NCBI GenBank assembly: GCA_964017235.1
Contig: OZ024940.1
Span: 124,001-188,000 of the forward strand
DNA: 64,000 bases
Direction of reading: 5' to 3'
Origin: Sabellastarte sp. h YS-2021
Taxonomy: Eukaryota > Annelida > Polychaeta > Sabellida > Sabellidae
The notes beneath the pieces are model-generated. The model saw nothing but the letters and a program-made list of their open reading frames with translations. It had not been told where the DNA came from and did not search any database. A program made the translations under genes and the position numbers. Of the stretch, positions 31,601 through 46,500 are shown one piece after another (position 1 is the first letter of the stretch; each line of letters starts with the position of its first letter).

Positions 31601-34600
31601 AAATACTGTTTTCTGCTCATATCTACCTATTTAAGGTCTTTAGACCCTACCCTGTTATATTGTACAGACTCAGACTGGACCCCTCTATCTATTGGTGGAA
31701 AAAAATTGGTCTCCCTCGAAACGACCAAATTTGGCGTACTCGGTGGTAAGGCATCTACACATGTTTTACAAATTCCTCATTTAAAATCAATGGGAAATAC
31801 TGTTTTCTACTCATATCTGCCACATTAAGGTCTTTAGACCCTACCCTGTTATATTCTACAGACTCAGACTGGACCCCTCTATCTATTGGTGGAAAAAAAT
31901 TGGTGTCCCTCGGATTGACCAAATTTGGCGTACTCGGTGCTAAGACAACTGTACTAGTGTATATTGCATGGCCAAATCCCCATTTGAAATCAATGGGAAA
32001 TACTGTTTCTGCTCATATCTCTGAAATTAAGGTCTTTAGACCCTACCCTGTTATATTGTATAGACTCAGATTGGACGCCTCTATCTCTAGGTTGAAAAAA
32101 TTGGTGTCCCTCGGAACGACCAAATTTGGCGTACTCGGTGGTAAGGCATCTACACATGTATGACAAATTCCCCATTTAAAATCAATGGGAAATACTGTTT
32201 CTGGTCATATCTATGAAATTAAGGTCTTTCGACCCTACCCTGTTATATTGTATAGACTCAGACTGAACCCATCTATCTATTGGTGGAAAAAAATTGGTGT
32301 CCCTCGGAACGACCAAATTTGGCGTACTCGGTGGTAAGGCATCTACACATGTATGACAGATTCCCCATTTAAAATCAATGGGAAATACTGTTTTCTGCTC
32401 ATATCTACCGATTTAAGGTCTTTAGACCCTACCCTGTTATATTGTATAGACTCAGACTGGACCCATCTATCTATTGGTAGAAAAAAATTGGTGTCCCTTG
32501 GAACGACCAAATTTGGCGTGCTCGGTGGTAAGGCATCTACACATGTATGACAGATTCCCGATTTAAAATCAATGGGAAATACTGTTTTCTGCTCATATCT
32601 ATCGATTTAAGGTCTTTTGACCCTACCCTGTTATATTGTATAGACTCAGACTGGACCCCTCTATCTATTGGTGGAAAAAAATTGGTGTCCCTCAGAACGA
32701 CCAAATTTGGCGTACTCGGTGCTAAGACAACTGTACTAGTGTATATTGCATGGTCAAATCCCCATTTAAAATCAATGGGAAATACTGTTTCTGCTCATAT
32801 CTATGAAATTAAGGTCTTTAGACCCTACCCTGTTATATTGTATAGACTCAGATTGGACACCTCTATCTATAGGTGGAAAAAAATTGGTGTCCATCGGAAC
32901 GACCAAATTTGGCGTACTCGGTGGTAAGGCATCTACACATGTATGACAAATTCCCCATTTAAAATCAATGGGAAATACTGTTTCTGGTCATATCTATGAA
33001 ATTAAGGTCTTTCGACCCTACCCTGTTATATTGTATAGAGTCAGACTGAACCCATCTATCTATTGGTGGAAAAAAATTGGTGTCCCTCGGAACGACCAAA
33101 TTTGGCCTACTCGGTGGTAAGGCATGTACATATGTTTTACAAATTCCTCATTTAAAATCAATGGGAAATACTGTTTTCTGCTCATATCTACCGATTTAAG
33201 GTCTTTAGACCCTATCCTGTTATATTGTATAGACTCAGACTGGACCCCTCTATCTATTGGTGGAAAAAAATTGGTGTCCCTCGTAACGACCAAATTTGGC
33301 GTACTCGGTGCTAAGACAACTGTACTAGTGTATATTGCATGGCCATGTATGACAGATTCCCCATTTAAAATCGATTGGAAATACTGTTTCTGCTCATATC
33401 TATGAAATTAAGGTCTTTAGACCCTACCCTGTTATATTGTATAGACTCAGATTGGAACCCTCTATCTATAGGTGGAAAAAAATTGGCGTCCCTCGGAACG
33501 ACCAAATTTGGCGTACTCGTTGGTAAGGCATCTACACATGTATGACAAATTCTCCATTTAAAATCAATGGGAAATACTGTTTCTGGTCATATCTATGAAA
33601 TTAAGGTCTTTCGACCCTACCCTGTTATATTGTAGAGACTCAGACTGAACCCATCTATCTATTGGTGGAAAAAAATTGGTGTCCCTCGGAACGACCAAAT
33701 TTGGCGTACTCGGTGGCAAGACATCTACACATGTATGACAGATTCCCCATTTAAAATCAATGGGAATACTGTTTCTGGTGATATCAACCGATTTAAGATC
33801 TTTAGACCCTACCCTGTTATATTGTATAGACTCAGACTGGACCCATCTATCTATTGGTGGAAAAAAATTGGTGTCCCTCGGAACGACCAAATTTGGCGTA
33901 CTCGGTGGTAAGGCATCTACACATGTATGACAGATTCCCGATTTAAAATCAATGGGAAATACTGTTTTCTGCTCATATCTACCGATTTAAGGTCTTTTGA
34001 CCCTACCCTGTTATATTGTATAGACTTAGACTGGACCGCTCTATCTATTGGTGGAAAAAAATTGGTGTCCCTCAGAACGACCAAATTTGGCGTACTCGGT
34101 GCTAAGACAACTGTACTAGTGTATATTGCATGGCCAAATCCCCATTTAAAATCAATGAGAAATACTGTTTCTGCTCATATCTATGAAATTAAGGTCTTTA
34201 GACCCTACCCTGTTATATTGTATAGACTCAGATTGGACCCCTCTATCTATAGGTGGAAAAAAAGTGGTGTCCCTCGGAACGACCAAATTTGGCGTACTCG
34301 TTGGTAAGGCATCTACACATTTATGACAAATTCCCCATTTAAAATCAATGGGAAATACTGTTTCTGGTCATATCTATGAAATTAAGGTCTTTCGACCCTA
34401 CCCTGTTATATTGTATAGACTCAGACTGGACCCCTCTATCTATTGGTGGAAAAAAATTGGTGTCCCTCGGAACGACCTAATTTGGCGTACTCGGTGGTAA
34501 GGCATCTACACATGTATGACAAATTCCTCATTTAAAATCAATGGGAAATACTGTTTCTGGTCATATCTATGAAATTAAGGTCTTTCGACCCTACCCTGTT

Positions 34601-37600
34601 ATATTGTATAGACTCAGACTGGACCCCTCTATCTATTGGTGGAAAAAAATTGGTGTCCCTCGGAACGACCAAATTTGGCGTACTCGGTGGTAAGGCATCT
34701 ACACATGTTTTACAAATTCCTCATTTAAAATCAATGGGAAATACTGTTTTCTGCTCATATCTACCGATTTAAGGTCTTTAGACCCTACCCTGTTATATTG
34801 TATAGACTCAGACTGGACCCCTCTATCTATTGGTGGAAAAAAATTGGTGTCCCTCGGAACGACCAAATTTGGCGTACTCGGTGGTAAGGCATCTACACAT
34901 GTATGACAGATTCCCGATTTAAAATCAATGGGAAATACTGTTTTCTGCTCATATCTATCGATTTAAGGTCTTTTGACCCTACCCTGTTATATTGTATAGA
35001 CTCAGACTGGACCCCTCTATCTATTGGTGGAAAAAAATTGGTGTCCCTCAGAACGACCAAATTTGGCGTACTCGGTGCTAAGACAACTGTACTAGTGTAT
35101 ATTGCATGGCCAAATCCGCATTTAAAATCAATGGGAAATACTGTTTCTGCTCATATCTATGAAATTAAGGTCTTTAGACCCTACCCTGTTATATTGTATA
35201 AACTCAGATTGGACCCCTCTATCTATAGGTGGAAAAAAATTGGTGTCCATCGGAACGACCAAATTTGGCGTACTCGGTGGTAAGGCATCTACATATGTAT
35301 GACAAATTCCCCATTTAAAATCAATGGGAAATACTGTTTCTGGTCATATCTATGAAATTAAGGTCTTTCGACCCTACCCTGTTATATTGTATAGACTCGG
35401 ACAGAACCCATCTATCTATTGGTGGAAAAAAATTGGTGTCCCTCGGAACGACCAAATTTGGCGTACTCGGTGGTAAGGCATCTACACATGTTTTACAAAT
35501 TCCTCATTTAAAATCAATGGGAAATACTGTTTTCTGCTCATATCTACCGATTTAAGGTCTTTAGACCCTATCCTGTTATATTGTATAGACTCAGACTGGA
35601 CTCCTCTATCTATTGGTGGAAAAAAATTGGTGTCCCTCGGAACGACCAAATTTGGCGTACTCGGTGCTAAGACAACTGTACTAGTGTATATTGCATGGCC
35701 AAATCCCCATTTAAAATCAATTGGAAATACTGTTTCTGCTCATATCTATGAAATTGAGGTCTTTAGACCCTACCCTGTTATATTGTATAGACTCAGATTG
35801 GACCCCTCTATCTATAGGTGGAAAAAAATTGGTGTGCCTCAGAACGACCAAATTTGGAGTACTCGTTGGTAAGGCATCTACACATGTATGACAAATTCCC
35901 CATTTAAAATCAATGGGAAATTCTGTTTCTGGTCATATCTATGAAATTAAGGTCTTTCGACCCTACCCTGTTATATTGTATAGAGTCAGACTGAACCCAT
36001 CTATCTATTGGTGGAAAAAAATTGGTGTCACTCGGAACGACCAAATTTGGCGTACTCGGTGGTAAGGTATCTACACATGTATGACAGATTCCCCATTTAA
36101 AATCAATGGGAAATACTGTTTCTGGTCATATCTACCGGTTTAAGGTCTTTAGACCCTACCCTGTTATATTGTATAGACTCAGACTGGACCAATCTATCTA
36201 TTGGTGGAAAAAAATTGGTGTCCCTCGGAACGACCAAATTTGGCGTACTCGGTGGTAAGGCATCTACACATGTATGACAAATTCCCCATTTAAAATCAAT
36301 GGGAAATACTGTTTCTGGTCATATCTATGAAATTAAGGTCTTTCGACCCTACCCTGTTATATTGTTTAGACTCAGACTGAACCCATCTATCTATTGGTGG
36401 AAAAAAATTGGTGTCCCTCGGAACGACCAAATTTGGCGTACTCGGTGGTAAGGCATCTACACATGTATGACAGATTCCCCATTTAAAATCAATGGGAAAT
36501 ACTGTTTCTGGTCATATCTACCGATTTAAGGTCTTTAGACCCTACCCTGTTATATTGTATAGACTCAGACTGGACCCATCTATCTATTGGTGGAAAAAAA
36601 TTGGTGTCCCTCGGAACGACCAAATTTGGCGTACTCGGTGGTAAGGCATCTACACATGTATGACAGATTCCCGATTTAAAATCAATGGGAAATACTGTTT
36701 TCTGCTCATATCTACCGATTTAAGGTCTTTTGACCTTACCCTGTTATATTGTATAGACTCAGACTGGACCCCTCTATCTATTGGTGGAAAAAAATTGGTG
36801 TCCCTCGGAACGACCAAATTTGGCGTACTCGGTGCTAAGACAACTGTACTAGTGTATATTGCATGGGGAAAATCCCCATTTAAAATCAATGGGAAATACT
36901 GTTTCTGCTCATATCTACCGATTTAAGGTCTTTAGACCCTATCCTGTTATATTGTATAGACTCAGACTGGACTCCTCTATCTATTGGTGGAAAAAAATTG
37001 GTGTCCCTCGGAACGACCAAATTTGGCGTACTCGGTGCTAAGACAACTGTACTAGTGTATATTGCATGGCCAAATCCCCATTTAAAATCAATTGGAAATA
37101 CTGTTTCTGCTCATATCTATGAAATTGAGGTCTTTAGACCCTACCCTGTTATATTGTATAGACTCAGATTGGACCCCTCTATCTATAGGTGGAAAAAAAT
37201 TGGTGTGCCTCAGAACGACCAAATTTGGAGTACTCGTTGGTAAGGCATCTACACATGTATGACAAATTCCCCATTTAAAATCAATGGGAAATACTGTTTC
37301 TGGTCATATCTATGAAATTAAGGTCTTTCGACCCTACCCTGTTATATTGTATAGACTCAGACTGAACCCATCTATCTATTGGTGGAAAAAAATTGGTGTC
37401 CCTCGGAACGACCAAATTTGGCGTACTCGGTGGTAAGGCATCTACACATGTATGACAGATTCCCCATTTAAAATCAATGGGAAATACTGTTTCTGGTCAT
37501 ATCAACCGATTTAAGATCTTTAGACCCTACCCTGTTATATTGTATAAACTCAGACTGGACCCCTCTATCTATTGGTGGAAAAAAATTGGTCTCCCTTGAA

Positions 37601-40503
37601 ACGACCAAATTTGGCGTACTCTGTGGTAAGGCATCTACACATGTTTTACAAATTCCTCATTTAAAATCAATGGGAAATACTGTTTTCTGCTCATATCTAC
37701 CTATTTAAGGTCTTTAGTCCCTACCCTGTTATATTGTATAGACTCAGACTGGACCCCTCTATCTATTGGTGGAAAAAAATTGGTCTCCCTCGAAATGACC
37801 AAATTTGGCGTACTCGGTGGTAAGGCATCTACACATGTTTTACAAATTCCTCATTTAAAATCAATGGGAAATAGTGTTTTCTGCTCATATCTACCGATTT
37901 AAGGTCTTTAGACCCTACCCTGTTATATTGTATAGACTCAGACTGGACCCCTCTATCTATTGGTGGAAAAAAATTGGTGTCCCTCGGAACGACCAAATTT
38001 GGCGTACTCGGTGCTAAGACAACTGTACTAGTGTATATTGCATGGCCAAATCCCCATTTAAAATCAATGGGAAATACTGTTTCTGCTCATATCTATGAAA
38101 TTAAGGTCTTTAGACCCTACCCTGTTATATTGTATAGACTCAGATTGGACCCCTCTATCTCTAGGTGGAAAAAATTGGTGTCCCTCGGAACAACCAAATT
38201 TGGCGTACTCGGTGGTAAGGCATCTACACATGTATGACAAATTCCCCATTTAAAATCAATGGGAAATTCTGTTTCTGGTCATATCTATGAAATTAAGGTC
38301 TTTCGACCCTACCCTGTTATATTGTATAGAGTCAGACTGAACCCATCTATCTATTGGTGGAAAAAAATTGGTGTCACTCGGAACGACCAAATTTGGCATA
38401 CTCGGTGGTAAGGTATCTACACATGTATGACAGATTCCCCATTTAAAATCAATGGGAAATACTGTTTCTGGTCATATCTACCGGTTTAAGGTCTTTAGAC
38501 CCTACCCTGTTATATTGTATAGACTCAGACTGGACCAATCTATCTATTGGTGGAAAAAAATTGGTGTCCCTCGGAACGACCAAATTTGGCGTACTCGGTG
38601 GTAAGGCATCTACACATGTATGACAAATTCCCCATTTAAAATCAATGGGAAATACTGTTTCTGGTCATATCTATGAAATTAAGGTCTTTCGACCCTACCC
38701 TGTTATATTGTATAGACTCAGACTGAACCCATCTATCTATTGGTGGAAAAAAATTGGTGTCCCTCGGAACGACCAAATTTGGCGTACTCGGTGGTAAGGC
38801 ATCTACACATGTATGACAGATTCCCCATTTAAAATCAATGGGAAATACTGTTTCTGGTCATATCTACCGATTTAAGGTCTTTAGACCCTACCCTGTTATA
38901 TTGTATAGACTCAGACTGGACCCATCTATCTATTGGTGGAAAAAAATTGGTGTCCCTCGGAACGACCAAATTTGGCGTACTCGGTGGTAAGGCATCTACA
39001 CATGTATGACAGATTCCCGATTTAAAATGAATGGGAAATACTGTTTTCTGCTTATATCTACCGATTTAAGGTCTTTTGACCCTACCCTGTTATATTGTAT
39101 AGACTCAGACTGGACCCCTCTATCTATTGGTGGAAAAAAATTGGTGTCCCTCGGAACGACCAAATTTGGCGTACTCGGTGCTAAGACAACTGTACTAGTG
39201 TATATTGCATGGGGAAAATCCCCATTTAAAATCAATGGGAAATACTGTTTCTGCTCATATCTATGAAATTAAGGTCTTTAGACCCTACCCTGTTATATTG
39301 TATAGACTCAGATTGGACCCCTCTATCTATAGGTGGAAAAAAATTGGTGTCCATCGGAACGACCAAATTTGGCGTACTCGGTGGTAAGGCATCTACACAT
39401 GTATGACAAATTCCCCATTTAAAATCAATGGGAAATACTGTTTCTGGTCATATCTATGAAATTAAGGTCTTTCGACCCTACCCTGTTATATTGTATAGAC
39501 TCAGACTGAACCCATCTATCTATTGGTGGAAAAAAATTGGTGTCCCTCGGAACGACCAAATTTGGCGTACTCGGTGGTAAGGCATCTACACATGTATGAC
39601 AGATTCCCCATTTAAAATCAATGGGAAATACTGTTTCTGGTCATATCTACCGATTTAAGGTCTTTAGACCCTACCCTGTTATATTGTATAGACTCAGACT
39701 GGACCCATCTATCTATTGGTGGAAAAAAATTGGTGTCCCTCGGAACGACCAAATTTGGAGTACTCGTTGGTAAGGCATCTACACATGTATGACAAATTCC
39801 CCATTTAAAATCAATGGGAAATACTGTTTCTGGTCATATCTATGAAATTAAGGTCTTTCGACCCTACCCTGTTATATTGTATAGACTCAGACTGAACCCA
39901 TCTATCTATTGGTGGAAAAAAATTGGTGTCCCTCGGAACGACCAAATTTGGCGTACTCGGTGGTAAGGCATCTACACATGTATGACAGATTCCCCATTTA
40001 AAATCAATGGGAAATACTGTTTCTGGTCATATCAACCGATTTAAGATCTTTAGACCCTACCCTGTTATATTGTATAAACTCAGACTGGACCCCTCTATCT
40101 ATTGGTGGAAAAAAATTGGTCTCCCTCGAAACGACCAAATTTGGCGTACTCGGTGGTAAGGCATCTACACATGTTTTACAAATTCATCATTTAAAATCAA
40201 TGGGAAATACTGTTTTCTGCTCATATCTACCTATTTAAGGTCTTTAGTCCCTACCCTGTTATATTGTATAGACTCAGACTGGACCCCTCTATCTATTGGT
40301 GGAAAAAAATTGGTCTCCCTCGAAATGACCAAATTTGGCGTACTCGGTGGTAAGGCATCTACACATGTTTTACAAATTCCTCATTTAAAATCAATGGGAA
40401 ATAGTGTTTTCTGCTCATATGTACCGATTTAAGGTCTTTAGAGCCTACCCTGTTATATTGTATAGACTCAGACTGGACCCCTCTATCTATTGGTGGAAAA
40501 AAA

Positions 40504-43500
40504 TTGGTGTCCCTCGGAACGACCAAATTTGGCGTACTCGGTGCTAAGACAACTGTACTAGTGTATATTGCATGGCCAAATCCCCATTTAAAATCAATGG
40601 GAAATACTGTTTCTGCTCATATCTATGAAATTAAGGTCTTTAGACCCTACCCTGTTATATTGTATAGACTCAGATTGGACCCCTCTATCTCTAGGTGGAA
40701 AAAATTGGTGTCCCTCGGAACAACCAAATTTGGCGTACTCGGTGGTAAGGCATCTACACATGTATGACAAATTCCCCATTTAAAATCAATGGGAAATTCT
40801 GTTTCTGGTCATATCTATGAAATTAAGGTCTTTCGACCCTACCCTGTTATATTGTATAGAGTCAGACTGAACCCATCTATCTATTGGTGGAAAAAAATTG
40901 GTGTCACTCGGAACGACCAAATTTGGCATACTCGGTGGTAAGGTATCTACACATGTATGACAGATTCCCCATTTAAAATCAATGGGAAATACTGTTTCTG
41001 GTCATATCTACCGGTTTAAGGTCTTTAGACCCTACCCTGTTATATTGTATAGACTCAGACTGGACCAATCTATCTATTGGTGGAAAAAAATTGGTGTCCC
41101 TCGGAACGACCAAATTTGGCGTACTCGGTGGTAAGGCATCTACACATGTATGACAGATTCCCCATTTAAAATGAATGGGAAATACTGTTTTCTGCTTATA
41201 TCTACCGATTTAAGGTCTTTTGACCCTACCCTGTTATATTGTATAGACTCAGACTGGACCCCTCTATCTATTGGTGGAAAAAAATTGGTGTCCCTCGGAA
41301 CGACCAAATTTGGCGTACTCGGTGCTAAGACAACTGTACTAGTGTATATTGCATGGGGAAAATCCCCATTTAAAATCAATGGGAAATACTGTTTCTGCTC
41401 ATATCTATGAAATTAAGGTCTTTAGACCCTACCCTGTTATATTGTATAGACTCAGATTGGACCCCTCTATCTATAGGTGGAAAAAAATTGGTGTCCATCG
41501 GAACAAATTATGACAAATTCCCCATTTAAAATCAATGGGAAATACTGTTTCTGGTCATATCTATGAAATTAAGGTCTTTCGACCCTACCCTGTTATATTG
41601 TATAGACTCAGACTGAACCCATCTATCTATTGGTGGAAAAAAATTGGTGTCCCTCGGAACGACCAAATTTGGCGTACTCGGTGGTAAGGCATCTACACAT
41701 GTATGACAGATTCCCCATTTAAAATCAATGGGAAATAATGTTTCTGGTCATATCTACCGATTTAAGGTCTTTAGACCCTACCCTGTTATATTGTATAGAA
41801 TCAGACTGGACCCATCTATCTATTGGTGGAAAAAAATTGGTGTCCCTCGGAACGACCAAATTTGGCGTACTCGGTGGTAAGGCATCTACACATGTATGAC
41901 AGATTCCCGATTTAAAATCAATGGGAAATACTGTTTTCTGCTCATATCTACCGATTTAAGGTCTTTTGACCCTACCCTGTTATATTGAATAGACTCAGAC
42001 TGGACCCCTCTATCTATTGGTGGAAAAAAATTGGTGTCCCTCGGAACGACCAAATTTGGCGTACTCGGTGCTAAGACAACTGTACTAGTGTATATTGCAT
42101 GGGGAAAATCCCCATTTAAAATCAATGGGAAATACTGTTTCTGCTCATATCTATGAAATTAAGGTCTTTAGACCCTACCCTGTTATATTGTATAGACTCA
42201 GATTGGACCCCTCTATCTATAGGTGGAAAAAAATTGGTGTCCATCGGAACGACCAAATTTGGCGTACTCGGTGGTAAGGCATCTACATATGTATGACAAA
42301 TTCCCCATTTAAAATCAATGGGAAATACTGTTTCTGGTCATATCTATGAAATTAAGGTCTTTCGACCCTACCCTGTTATATTGTATAGACTCGGACAGAA
42401 CCCATCTATCTATTGGTGGAAAAAAATTGGTGTCCCTCGGAACGTCCAAATTTGGCGTACTCGGTGGTAAGGCATCTACACATGTTTTACAAATTCCTCA
42501 TTTAAAATCAATGGGAAATACTGTTTTCTGCTCATATCTACCGATTTAAGGTCTTTAGACCCTATCCTGTTATATTGTATAGACTCAGACTGGACTCCTC
42601 TATCTATTGGTGGAAAAAAATTGGTGTCCCTCGGAACGACCAAATTTGGCGTACTCGGTGCTAAGACAACTGTACTAGTGTATATTGCATGGCCAAATCC
42701 CCATTTAAAATCAATTGGAAATACTGTTTCTGCTCATATCTATGAAATTGAGGTCTTTAGACCCTACCCTGTTATATTGTATAGACTCAGATTGGACCCC
42801 TCTATCTATAGGTGGAAAAAAATTGGTGTGCCTCAGAACGACCAAATTTGGAGTACTCGTTGGTAAGGCATCTACACATGTATGACAAATTCCCCATTTA
42901 AAATCAATGGGAAATACTGTTTCTGGTCATATCTATGAAATTAAGGTCTTTCGACCCTACCCTGTTATATTGTATAGACTCAGACTGAACCCATCTATCT
43001 ATTGGTGGAAAAAAATTGGTGTCCCTCGGAACGACCAAATTTGGCGTACTCGGTGGTAAGGCATCTACACATGTATGACAGATTCCCCATTTAAAATCAA
43101 TGGGAAATACTGTTTCTGGTCATATCAACCGATTTAAGATCTTTAGACCCTACCCTGTTATATTGTATAGACTCAGACTGGACCCCTCTATCTATTGGTG
43201 GAAAAAAATTGGTCTCCCTCGAAACGACCAAATTTGGCGTACTCGGTGGTAAGGCATCTACACATGTTTTACAAATTCCTCATTTAAAATCAATGGGAAA
43301 TACTGTTTTCTGCTCATATCTACCTATTTAAGGTCTTTAGACCCTACCCTGTTATATTGTATAGACTCGGACAGAACCCATCTATCTATTGGTGGAAAAA
43401 AATTGGTGTCCCTCGGAACGACCAAATTTGGCGTACTCGGTGGTAAGGCATCTACACATGTTTTACAAATTCCTCATTTAAAATCAATGGGAAATACTGT

Positions 43501-46500
43501 TTTCTGCTCATATCTACCGATTTAAGGTCTTTAGACCCTATCCTGTTATATTGTATAGACTCAGACTGGACTCCTCTATCTATTGGTGGAAAAAAATTGG
43601 TGTCCCTCGGAACGACCAAATTTGGCGTACTCGGTGCTAAGACAACTGTACTAGTGTATATTGCATGGCCAAATCCCCATTTAAAATCAATTGGAAATAC
43701 TGTTTCTGCTCATATCTATGAAATTGAGGTCTTTAGACCCTACCCTGTTATATTGTATAGACTCAGATTGGACCCCTCTATCTATAGGTGGAAAAAAATT
43801 GGTGTGCCTCAGAACGACCAAATTTGGAGTACTCGTTGGTAAGGCATCTACACATGTATGACAAATTCCCCATTTAAAATCAATGGGAAATTCTGTTTCT
43901 GGTCATATCTATGAAATTAAGGTCTTTCGACCCTACCCTGTTATATTGTATAGAGTCAGACTGAACCCATCTATCTATTGGTGGAAAAAAATTGGTGTCA
44001 CTCGGAACGACCAAATTTGGCGTACTCGGTGGTAAGGTATCTACACATGTATGACAGATTCCCCATTTAAAATCAATGGGAAATCCTGTTTCTGGTCATA
44101 TCTACCGGTTTAAGGTCTTTAGACCCTACCCTGTTATATTGTATAGACTCAGACTGGACCCCTCTATCTATTGGTGGAAAAAAATTGGTCTCCCTCGAAA
44201 CGACCAAATTTGGCGTACTCGGTGGTAAGGCATCTACACATGTTTTACAAATTCCCCATTTAAAATCAATGGGAAATACTGTTTTCTGCTCATATCTACC
44301 TATTTAAGGTCTTTAGACCCTACCCTGTTATATTGTATAGACTCAGACTGGACCCCTCTATCTATTGGTGGAAAAAAATTGGTCTCCCTCGAAACGACCA
44401 AATTTGGCGTACTCGGTGATAAGGCATCTACACATGTTTTACAAATTCCTCATTTAAAATCAATGGGAAATACTGTTTTCTGCTCATATCTACCGATTTA
44501 AGGTCTTTAGACCCTACCCTGTTATATTGTATAGACTCAGACTGGACCCCTCTATCTATTGGTGGAAAAAAATTGGTGTCCCTCAGAACGACCAAATTTG
44601 GCGTACTCGTTGCTAAGACAACTGTACTAGTGTATATTGCATGGTCAAATCCGCATTTAAAATCAATGGGAAATACTGTTTCTGCTCATATCTATGAAAT
44701 TAAGGTCTTTAGACCCTACCCTGTTATATTGTATAGACTCAGATTGGACCCCTCTATCTATAGGTGGAAAAAAATTGGTGTCCCTCAGAACGACCAAATT
44801 TGGCGTACTCGGTGCTAAGATAACTGTACTAGTGTATATTGCATGGCCAAATCCGCATTTAAAATCAATGGGAAATACTGTTTCTGCTCATATCTATGAA
44901 ATTAAGGTCTTTAGACCCTACCCTGTTATATTGTATAAACTCAGATTGGACCCCTCTATCTATAGGTGGAAAAAAATTGGTGTCCATCGGAACGACCAAA
45001 TTTGGCGTACTCGGTGGTAAGGCATCTACCTATGTATGACAAATTCCCCATTTAAAATCAATGGGAAATACTGTTTCTGGTCATATCTATGAAATTAAGG
45101 TCTTTCGACCCTACCCTGTTATATTGTATAGACTCGGACAGAACCCATCTATCTATTGGTGGAAAAAAATTGGTGTCCCTCGGAACGACCAAATTTGGCG
45201 TACTCGGTGGTAAGGCATCTACACATGTTTTACAAATTCCTCATTTAAAATCAATGGGAAATACTGTTTTCTGCTCATATCTACCGATTTAAGGTCTTTA
45301 GACCCTATCCTGTTATATTGTATAGACTCAGACTGGACTCCTCTATCTATTGGTGGAAAAAAATTGGTGTCCCTCGGAACGACCAAATTTGGCGTACTCG
45401 GTGCTAAGACAACTGTACTAGTGTATATTGCATGGCCAAATCCCCATTTAAAATCAATTGGAAATACTGTTTCTGCTCATATCTATGAAATTGAGGTCTT
45501 TAGACCCTACCCTGTTATATTGTATAGACTCAGATTGGACCCCTCTATCTATAGGTGGAAAAAAATTGGTGTGCCTCAGAACGACCAAATTTGGAGTACT
45601 CGTTGGTAAGGCATCTACACATGTATGACAAATTCCCCATTTAAAATCAATGGGAAATTCTGTTTCTGGTCATATCTATGAAATTAAGGTCTTTCGACCC
45701 TACCCTGTTATATTGTATAGAGTCAGACTGAACCCATCTATCTATTGGTGGAAAAAAATTGGTGTCACTCGGAACGACCAAATTTGGCGTACTCGGTGGT
45801 AAGGTATCTACACATGTATGACAGATTCCCCATTTAAAATCAATGGGAAATACTGTTTCTGGTCATATCTACCGGTTTAAAGTCTTTAGACCCTACCCTG
45901 TTATATTGTATAGACTCAGACTGGACCAATCTATCTATTGGTGGAAAAAAATTGGTGTCCCTCGGAACGACCAAATTTGGCGTACTCGGTGGTAAGGCAT
46001 TTACACATGTATGACAAATTCCCCATTTAAAATCAATGGGAAATACTGTTTCTGGTCATATCTATGAAATTAAGGTCTTTCGACCCTACCCTGTTATATT
46101 GTATAGACTCAGACTGAACCCATCTATCTATTGGTGGAAAAAAATTGGTGTCCCTCGGAACGACCAAATTTGGCGTACTCGGTGGTAAGGCATCTACACA
46201 TGTATGACAGATTCCCCATTTAAAATCAATGGGAAATACTGTTTCTGGTCATATCTACCGATTTAAGGTCTTTAGACCGTACCCTGTTATATTGTATAGA
46301 CTCAGACTGGACCCATCTATCTATTGGTGGAAAAAAATTGGTGTCCCTCGGAACGACCAAATTTGGCGTACTCGGTGGTAAGGCATCTACACATGTATGA
46401 CAGATTCCCGATTTAAAATCAATGGGAAATACTGTTTTCTGCTCATATCTACCGATTTAAGGTCTTTTGACCCTACCCTGTTATATTGTATAGACTCAGA

